DNA of 64,000 bases, taken from positions 79,551,668-79,615,667 of the forward strand of contig OY804576.1 in NCBI GenBank assembly GCA_963680875.1. Direction: 5' to 3'. The position numbers and the translations under genes are program-made. This DNA is from Bathymodiolus brooksi (Eukaryota; Mollusca; Bivalvia; Mytilida; Modiolidae). Shown in pieces: positions 56,612-64,000 of this stretch; within the stretch, counting starts at the first letter, position 1, and each line of letters opens with the position of its first letter. Under the pieces are notes generated by a model. The model was not told where the DNA came from. It saw nothing but the letters and a program-made list of their open reading frames with translations, and ran no database searches.

Positions 56612-59596
56612 CCTATTTTATTAAAGCTTCACCTATTATTGTGCATGTACATTATGAACATTATTACATCAACAACATTAATAATGAAAAAAACAACTAA
56701 AAGAGTCTCTCTAAAAAAAAGTTAAAAGAAACTATAAAACAGTATCTACAATATTCTTGAGGTTGTTTTATATATCCAGGCTGTAGTTGTTCAATAATAC
56801 ATTGATCCTTAGAATTTGACTTCTTTTGTGTATAAAACTATAAATAAAAAAACAACAACAACAAAAACCAAACAGAATATGCAATTATAATCCAACACAA
56901 AAAAGAATGATATTCAGTAATACAAACATAATAAACAACGTGGTTCTGTCTAAGCCATTTATTATACATGTCTTTAAGATTTATTACGTACTAGGGATTT
57001 TAACAAAGGCATGTCTATTTGTGTGATCTATAAGTATTGGCATTTAGTTAAAAACAACTGGTTTTGAAAATCTACTTTTCCCTACTTTTTACACAAACAT
57101 GTTTTTTATCAGCATGCAACATCACAGCCCGTCATTTTAAACTGCTTTTCCTGGTAACATCTGCATTCCGGTATAATACAATGGAATCCTTGGTTAAAGT
57201 CGTCGTACAACGGATGAGTCCCCATCACTATTCTGGTAACACATGTTTTTACAGGCCACTAATGTCCTTTATGATGTAAATACTTGATATGTTACAGTGG
57301 TAGCATGTTGTCAGCTACAATTGTTCTTGTCATAAAATACTTAATGACTTTTGTGAATGTTAAATGTTGTAAAGAAATAATAGCTAAGACCTCAAAACAG
57401 TTTTTTTTAAATTTTATTTATTTATTAATGACAAAAACCCTTGATCATTTAATTTTTTTAAGTTACAACATTCCTTTAATACGGGATTATAAAATATTAA
57501 AATGCTGCAAAAGGAAAATAAAAAAAAAATACGTACGCAATAAGGTGTATGAAATATTAAACAATGAAAACCACAGACAGGTGGACAATTATTAACACAT
57601 ATGTTTTTAATGATTCTAGTGCATTTTTCAACCGCAATGACTGATCCTTGTTACATTCTGCATCCAATCGACGTGGACATATTTGGTTGTTTTGGCGCAT
57701 TATTTCATTATATCTCATGGGAGAGGGTGGGGGGTGGGGGGTGTATTCTTTATATTAGATTCAAGAGTAAAATAAGTCCTAGTATGATTCTAATGCATAT
57801 GTAAATATTATAATTTTTACCGCGATCTTAATTTCGGGAAGATAATTAAAATTCCCGTGTTCTAGGTTAATTTGTAAAAAATGTATATGAAGTTCGAATC
57901 TTGCATTCTTAATGAAATATATCTCAACACTTTATTTGATTGAAATAAAGATAATACAACCTCTCAAATCCTCGAATTGTTAACAAAAAAAGCAAGAAAA
58001 CAGAATACATTAATATTTAAAACATTTTTTAATATTTTGAAACTTTTCTGTCTTGCTCAATCAATATCTCATTTTGAACCAATATGTTATAAAGAATGTA
58101 ACTTTGCTATGTTTACTTCAAACTTTATCACACGAAATCATTAAAATTTTCAATCATATATTATCTGTTATCAGATTTTCAAAATAGCATCGGATCCTCT
58201 ATACTAATCCAATAGTTAGCATAACTGTACAATGTATATATTTACCTGTAAAACTCTACAGGTGATCATTTTTATTTTATTTAATTTTAGAATTCTGGCA
58301 CTGTATTTATGATTAAAATTATTGATCAAAAGCTTGTACGGTTGCCATATGCTATTTTCTCGGATTTTAAATAAAAACACGTACTTATCCCTATAATGAT
58401 TTACCAGATGGCTCGTGTTATGTCTATATATATATAAAGTACTGTACCAACCCGTGTATTCATTTCTATACACCATTTTATTAGTATTATGTAAATAATT
58501 TTATCTTCTTTAAATACCTAAATACCGTTACTTTCAATAATAAAGACACTTAAAAAGGACTTCTAGTAAATATTCCCCAGGTAATATATTGTTAACATTA
58601 CTGTTGATTTCTATAGCCCCATTGTTCACACACAATATAATATCGGTGTCGTACTTCTGTCGTCCTCCCGCCACGCGCGCAAATTCACGCTTGTGGTAAC
58701 ATCTGCCGTGCAGTACCTTTTGTCGGCATGGTCAGATGGGCTAATAGCTGCTTTCATGATAGAAAAAAAGTACACCGTTAGGAACAACGGTCACAAGAAA
58801 CACCTGACCCTCTTTTTCAAATCCAGAATACAAAATTCTATCCTCTTTTCTGTTATAGGTTTTCTACAAATAATTTAATAATTAACAAATACTGTGCTAT
58901 CGAATTTCTGTTTTTATTAATCAAATGAAAACAAAATAAAAGGCTGCTGCAAATTGAATGATTCCAATGAACTTAATAAATTGTAATCTTTAGATTCCTA
59001 AGAGCAAACCATATAAATTATTGTCGCCAAAAAGTAAACATTTTATTATGACAAATACGTCGTTTACTTTGGCGGCAAAAATGATTTTGAGTAATTAGGA
59101 TTGATAAATGAGATGGAACGTTATCACGCAATTACATTCATTTCATTAAGAATTGATTACAAGAGCGTAGGAAAAGTGGACAACGTAAATAGCTATAATG
59201 AATCGGTTATAAACAATTTTTACAGCAGCACAGAATGCCTCATTAAAGCTGAGATGATGTAGATATCCAACAAATTAAATCCAATGAAGTTTTCAATCCA
59301 CAAATACCAGAACCCTGAGGATATGTATCAGATTTTAATACATTTTGTTGTAATTGTTTCTAAACCGTCGACACAATTTAGGGAATTAGAAATAATACTA
59401 AAAGGCAAAAAAAAAAACACAAAAAAAAACCAACAGATATCTATATTTTATTAAACATCTAAATTAAAATCTTCATAATCCATATTTTTTGTAACGATTC
59501 CCAGCGTATTATAAGTTTGAAACATCAGTCTGATCTTGATTTTTTTAGAAAAGTTTTTTTCCATGGAGGATTTTCAAATTTAAGGATTGAGGCTAT
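56612..59596. other. Long AT-rich stretch without a supported gene
   Basis: About 3 kb. Holds a G-rich run (gggtggggggtgggggg) near 57727. Small plus frames exist at 57064-57279 and 57284-57595, but with low-complexity AT-rich codons. I see nothing else. Confidence 0.4.
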
Positions 59597-59597
59597 G

Positions 59598-59727
59598 CTG
59601 TTTAACGCTACTTTCAACAATATTTCAGTTATATCGTGGCGGTCAGTTTTATTTGTGGAGGAAATCGGAGTACCGGAGAAAACCACCGACCTGCTGAAAG
59701 TCTCTGACAAACTTTATCACATATCAA
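59598..59727 (-). repeat. Second tRNA-derived SINE family, 3' part
   Basis: Reverse of gataaagtttgtcagagact...ggtggttttctccggtactc...gttgaaagtagcgttaaac. Confidence 0.7.
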
Positions 59728-60368
59728 ATTTAAGAAAAAGCTTAATTTTGCTATTGTAGTATTTGCCAAAAAAAAACGCCAAAAAAAAACCCAACAAACA
59801 AACAAAAACAGAAGTGAAATGATTTTTAATTTTAATTTTTAAATAAAGTTTACAAGCTAATGAGAATTTATTACAGACCCACTTTTTAAATGGGTTAAAT
59901 ACGAACCTAAAACAAATAGAACATGATGTACGTACAACTATATCGAATGAAGATAATAGGGGATCTACATAGAAATGTATCCCTTATAAACCTAGCAACT
60001 ATAGAGAGATGTAACTGTAAAGCTATGTCAATGGAGGAGGAAATCAATAGAACATCGTTATAAATGATTAAATAATTATTACATTATTTCGTTTACCTTA
60101 TTTTCTTTACATAATATGAAACTTTGCAAATTATTTTCTGATATTTCACATCGAATTTTGTGTAGCTATGCTATTATTCATTTTTCTAAATTAATGACAT
60201 CGGTCTGTTGGCACGCTCGTTTGGTCTTTGACAAAGAAAATTAGAATAGCAAACTTCTAAAGACTATCGATTTTCAAAATCCAAAATTACTGGGATAAAT
60301 TTATATTTCAGAATAAGTTTAATCACAAAGGAAAGACAGGCGTGTGAAACTCGCTTCGTGTGCGCTAA

Positions 60369-60392
60369 CAGCTGTATGCAAATTAGCACGTG
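60369..60392. promoter_or_regulatory. E-box / octamer / E-box cluster upstream of INSM
   Basis: CAGCTG (60369-60374), ATGCAAAT (60376-60383) and CACGTG (60387-60392) are packed into 24 bases, about 960 bp before the INSM start. These are consensus sites for bHLH and POU factors. That they regulate the gene is inference. Confidence 0.35.
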
Positions 60393-61123
60393 TAAAATTG
60401 TACTTCAGTAAGGCACGCGCATTTTTCAATTCCTTTAAAGTCTAATTAATAAAAATAAAGTGGTTAAAACTGAAAATGGTTCTGACCACTTCGGATTTTT
60501 CTCTTTATTTATGGAATATAAAATAACTATTGTTAATCTATGAAAGTTTTGAATGGTCAATTCAAATGAAATGGGAAACCGTTAAGTATACAAAAATACA
60601 AAATTAATATATTTCAAGTGTTTCGAATATATTTTTTATGAAAGTAGCGAAAATGTAAAAAAAAATATTCTATTGGTGGTAAGGTATTTGTTTTTTTAAT
60701 TATTATTATTTTTGTTTATACTATATGTATGCTATTTACAACTTTTTTAAATTTATGTTGAAACAAAATAAAAAAAATTAAAAAAAGTTGGACAGCACTT
60801 TGATTATTTTTTAAAGAACATTTTATTCTCACGAGATGGGGAATTTCATGTAAAAATATTCAATTGCATGGTTGTATATGGATTTCCAATACAAGATGCT
60901 GCAGATTTCCTGCAAACAAAGAAATCTACCTGAGAATACCGATACGACAATTAAACAAAGATCGACAGTTGTGGGAAACTCAAATAACGTTAGTTAAAAG
61001 TCATAGCTATGGTTTGTTTGCCAATACGAACAAAGGATTTAAGGAGATACAAGTGGGCGGGGTTTAGCCATACGACCAAAATGAATATTCAATAGCAGAT
61101 CGTGTACCGTTTTCTAGCGTTCC

Positions 61124-61130
61124 TATATAA
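61124..61130 (+). promoter_or_regulatory. Possible TATA box of INSM
   Basis: TATATAA within tcctatataaactg, 225 bases before the ATG. Position fits a short 5' UTR, but AT-rich DNA makes chance matches common. A CAGCTG E-box lies at about 61240. Confidence 0.35.
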
Positions 61131-61354
61131 ACTGAAATAAAATGAAAAAAAGTCGGATTTGGTCAAATATTTAAGGCGCCAAAGAAAGCGTTTGAAATAG
61201 TAATGAAGGAAACGCACATGAAACAAAAGATAATTAGTACAGCTGACCAAATTCCGACCTTTCGTTACCTTTCGATAGTGCAAATGTAAATAGAGAACTA
61301 ACTTTATGCGTTCACCAAGAGTGCCTTAAATCTATCAAATAAAATCTTAGTAAA

Positions 61355-62689
61355 ATGCCGAGGAATTTCTTAGTGAAAAGAACTAAACATTCGAACCCTG
61401 TTTCATACAGAGAGCGGAGAGTTTCGGATGATATAGATGGACATAATGTGATAGAAGCCAGAGTTCCGGGAGATCAAATAACATCACATACTTTGACAGA
61501 CTGTGAAAATGCGACCACAAAGTTTGGGTCACCTGATTCGGGATATTCCGTTAGTCCACTAAACTTAGTCATGGTATCGAAGGACGCCGAAAATAACAAT
61601 TACGACATTGATGACAAAAACAAAACATCAGAATGTTTGACTTTTACGCCAACGAAATCACCACTAACTGTAAGTACAAATTCTTATCCTTCTCCGTTTT
61701 ATTATTCAACGTTTGATCGACTTAGTGTTTCATCCAATATTTCACCAGCTTGCTCTCCGAGAGGCTCACCATCCCAAAGCCCAAATAAGAGAAGAGGACA
61801 GGACAATGAAAATAAACCAAAATCAATGAAAAAACCAAAGGCGGCCCGAAAAATTAATTTCGATGAGGACAAGTCTTCGCCTGTCTCTGGGTGTATCATT
61901 AAAGATCTATCTGATTGTGAAGAGGGAAAAGTGGTGTATGGAGACATTGACAGTAGTTATAACTATGTGGAAGTAACACCAGAAGCCAGGGCTGCTATTG
62001 ACAAAATTGAAAATAAGATTGGAGACTATATTTGTCGCCTTTGTAAAGAACATTATGATGATGCATTCAAATTGGCGCAACATCGTTGTCCGCGTATAGT
62101 TCATGTTGAATACAGATGCCCCGAATGTGACAAAGTCTTCAGTTGTCCGGCTAACTTAGCTTCACATCGACGATGGCATAAACCTAGACAATCTTTACCC
62201 AGTAAGCAAAGTGTTCCATCAAGAATATTACCAGCAAATGTAAATTTGAATCAGCTTGGAAATTTGGACAATTCAAAACCGTTAAATTTAAATAAACAAA
62301 TATTATCGATTACGCCTGGTGATCTCCGAAATTCACCATCAGATGAAGGCCAGTATCATTGTGAAACCTGCGGAAAAACGTTCAGACGTCAAGCGTACTT
62401 GCGGAAGCACGTGCTGAATCACGCTAATGACCAACAAACAACGAGAGTGTACAGTGAACCACAGAATAACAACATGTCGAATATCAATGACTGTAATGTT
62501 TGTCCAACCAATTTAACATTAGATAAAAGTGTACGAGTGCAGAACAATGACATATACAAGTGCAAATATTGTGCCAGTTCGTTTTTTAGTTCACCAGGAC
62601 TGACAAGACATATAAATAAATGCCATCCCACTGAAAATCCTCAGGTAATTTTACTACAGATTCCGCCCTCTGTTAGTCGTCCATGTTGA
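61355..62689 (+). CDS. INSM: INSM-family (insulinoma-associated) SNAG zinc-finger transcription factor
   Basis: A 444-aa intronless gene. The N-terminus MPRNFLVKR is a SNAG repressor motif (which recruits LSD1/CoREST in the family), followed by TKHSNPVSYRERR. A Ser/Pro-rich middle contains a basic stretch (SMKKPKAARKINF). Zinc fingers: ZF1 atypical, C227, C230, H243; ZF2 C255, C258, H271, H275 (CPECDKVFSCPANLASHRRW); ZF3 C336, C339, H352, H356 (CGKTFRRQAYLRKH); ZF4 C403, C406, H419, H424 (SSPGLTRHINKCH). The end VILLQIPP...SRPC is also family-specific. INSM1, fly nerfin-1 and worm EGL-46 promote neuroendocrine and neuronal differentiation by repressing progenitor genes. Vertebrate INSM1 is also intronless and somewhat longer. 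The start is fixed by SNAG, which must be N-terminal. Confidence 0.96.
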   Translation: MPRNFLVKRTKHSNPVSYRERRVSDDIDGHNVIEARVPGDQITSHTLTDCENATTKFGSPDSGYSVSPLNLVMVSKDAENNNYDIDDKNKTSECLTFTPTKSPLTVSTNSYPSPFYYSTFDRLSVSSNISPACSPRGSPSQSPNKRRGQDNENKPKSMKKPKAARKINFDEDKSSPVSGCIIKDLSDCEEGKVVYGDIDSSYNYVEVTPEARAAIDKIENKIGDYICRLCKEHYDDAFKLAQHRCPRIVHVEYRCPECDKVFSCPANLASHRRWHKPRQSLPSKQSVPSRILPANVNLNQLGNLDNSKPLNLNKQILSITPGDLRNSPSDEGQYHCETCGKTFRRQAYLRKHVLNHANDQQTTRVYSEPQNNNMSNINDCNVCPTNLTLDKSVRVQNNDIYKCKYCASSFFSSPGLTRHINKCHPTENPQVILLQIPPSVSRPC

Positions 62690-64000
62690 TCTTTTTGTAT
62701 TATATTGTTATTTGTCATATTTCATACGTGCCTTTTTCATATCCATGTGTAACATGCATTTTTCAACATTTAGATTTTTTACATCTGTATCTTTTTGACG
62801 TATCACTCTAAACTGACTAAGTTTGTCAGTGACTTACGACAGGTCGGTGGTTTTCTCCGGGTATTCCGGTTATCTCCACCAATAAAACTGACCGCCACGA
62901 TATAACTGAAATATTGTTGAAAGTGGCATTAAACACCATAAACCTACCTACCATATAAACTGACTTGTAAGAAAAATACAAATTTTTAACTTTTATTGAA
63001 TTGTAAAGACCTTTTTTTTCTGCGTATTGTTTAAAAATTAAATGAGTGCCTTGGCAGCCCTAAAATAACTGTTAAATATACCCAGTATAAGTTATAACGT
63101 AGATAACATTAATATTATATTATCTTGGATGTGTCAAAAGTCACCAAAAAGTTATTAAATAATTGAATTGTTTATTAATTTTATTGAGTATTTTTATTTT
63201 TTATTTATTTATTTTTACACATTGAAAATATAATTTGATTTGTCATTTAATATACTATTTATTTTTATTGATATTTAAGCTAGAGTAAAGTACAAAAAAT
63301 GTATTAAATAATTGATTTTTCATATTTTATTAAATATTTGACTTCTATTTATTTTTATTTATATAAAAGCGATATGACTTAAAGTAAATGGTCTGTTATT
63401 GACATGTCAAATAAACCGTGTAATATGATATGTATTTATTTATTTTATTTATTTGTTTGTTTTTATTCCTATATTATGTGCAATACCCCTTTTGTGCAAT
63501 CAATAGTTGATAGTACTTTGCAGGCCGACAGGTGCAATATTATGTTTTTATTATTATTTTTTTTATTTATCCAATGATCATTTATTGTAAATATGAATTT
63601 CCACCGATTTTTGAAATGTGTCGGATTTTATTTTACATACTGTATCGGAATTTGATCAAAACAAAGCAATAATTGTTTAGTTATTGATTTCAGTTTATAG
63701 TGATTGATTTTTAAAATATGTTTGTATGTTTTGTCGATAAAATAATTATTTGGATATTCCTCAAATACAAAATAATCTTTTTATAATTGTCTTAACAGAC
63801 ACCTATCAAACCGACCGCCACAATATAACTGAAATATTGTCGAAAGTGGCGTTAATCACCAAAACCCACCACCCCTCAAACCGACACATTTCATAAATAT
63901 AATTGAAAATGAACTTGTGCAATACATTTATAAGTCTAAACTATTCTCGTGAACTGTGCAATATTGCCATTTGGTAAGTGCCACAGGCTGGTCGGGAGAT
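62690..64000. other. 3' flank of INSM with two SINE tails
   Basis: AT-rich with many ttattta/atttattt runs, which may include the 3' UTR. Fragments of the second SINE family are at 62818-62938 (ggtggttttctccgggtatt, gttgaaagtggcattaaac) and 63806-63862 (ccgccacaatataactgaa, cgaaagtggcgttaatcacc). An aataaa at about 63408 could serve as a polyadenylation signal. Confidence 0.5.

Noticed and set aside
61702..62631. Minus-strand frames opposite INSM
   Set aside because: Shadows of a coding exon with strong, conserved zinc-finger content on the other strand.

Overview
The window looks like AT-rich nuclear DNA of a lophotrochozoan animal, most probably a bivalve mollusc. It has spliced genes with GT/AG introns, two short Toll-like receptors of the protostome single-cysteine-cluster type, an intronless INSM-type zinc-finger gene, and a very dense load of MITEs, tRNA-derived SINEs and minisatellites. 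Nothing indicates bacteria or a virus. The species cannot be fixed from the sequence alone.

Layout. (1) 1-4661: the last three visible exons of a DDX28-like mitochondrial DEAD-box helicase (+). Its introns hold a 43-bp minisatellite split by a 1.1-kb inverted-repeat element, and a 1.27-kb hAT-like element with a smaller MITE nested in it. (2) About 5073-18760 and 18761-28933: two direct copies of a segment that each carry one 706-codon TLR gene (+). The junction lies inside the right terminal repeat of a TA-flanked MITE. Since the duplication, copy 1 has gained or kept several insertions that copy 2 lacks, and copy 2 has two of its own, so each copy acts as the empty site for the other. (3) 28934-41410: decayed transposons (a FLYWCH/MULE transposase relic and Penelope-like RT fragments), about 56 units of a 47-bp minisatellite, tRNA-derived SINEs with clear target-site duplications, and a 182-bp hAT-like MITE. 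(4) 41411-61100: mostly AT-rich non-coding DNA with dispersed repeats, a 2.0-kb element with (ACGAA)n-rich inverted termini, a 35-bp minisatellite and one possible orphan exon. (5) 61100-62700: the INSM1/INSM2 (nerfin-1/EGL-46) orthologue with a possible TATA box and an upstream E-box/octamer cluster.

Functionally the three gene types are unrelated: mitochondrial RNA biology (DDX28), innate immune sensing (TLR pair) and neuroendocrine differentiation (INSM). The most interesting biology is the young TLR duplication. The two proteins differ at 20 residues but the genes have only 2 clearly synonymous differences, and 11 of the 20 changes fall in the last LRRs and the LRRCT cap. Both lack the usual BB-loop proline of the TIR domain. 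The mobile-element content is unusually readable: at least eight families can be bounded exactly by inverted repeats plus target duplications, and two minisatellites appear to have grown from internal segments of dispersed repeats.
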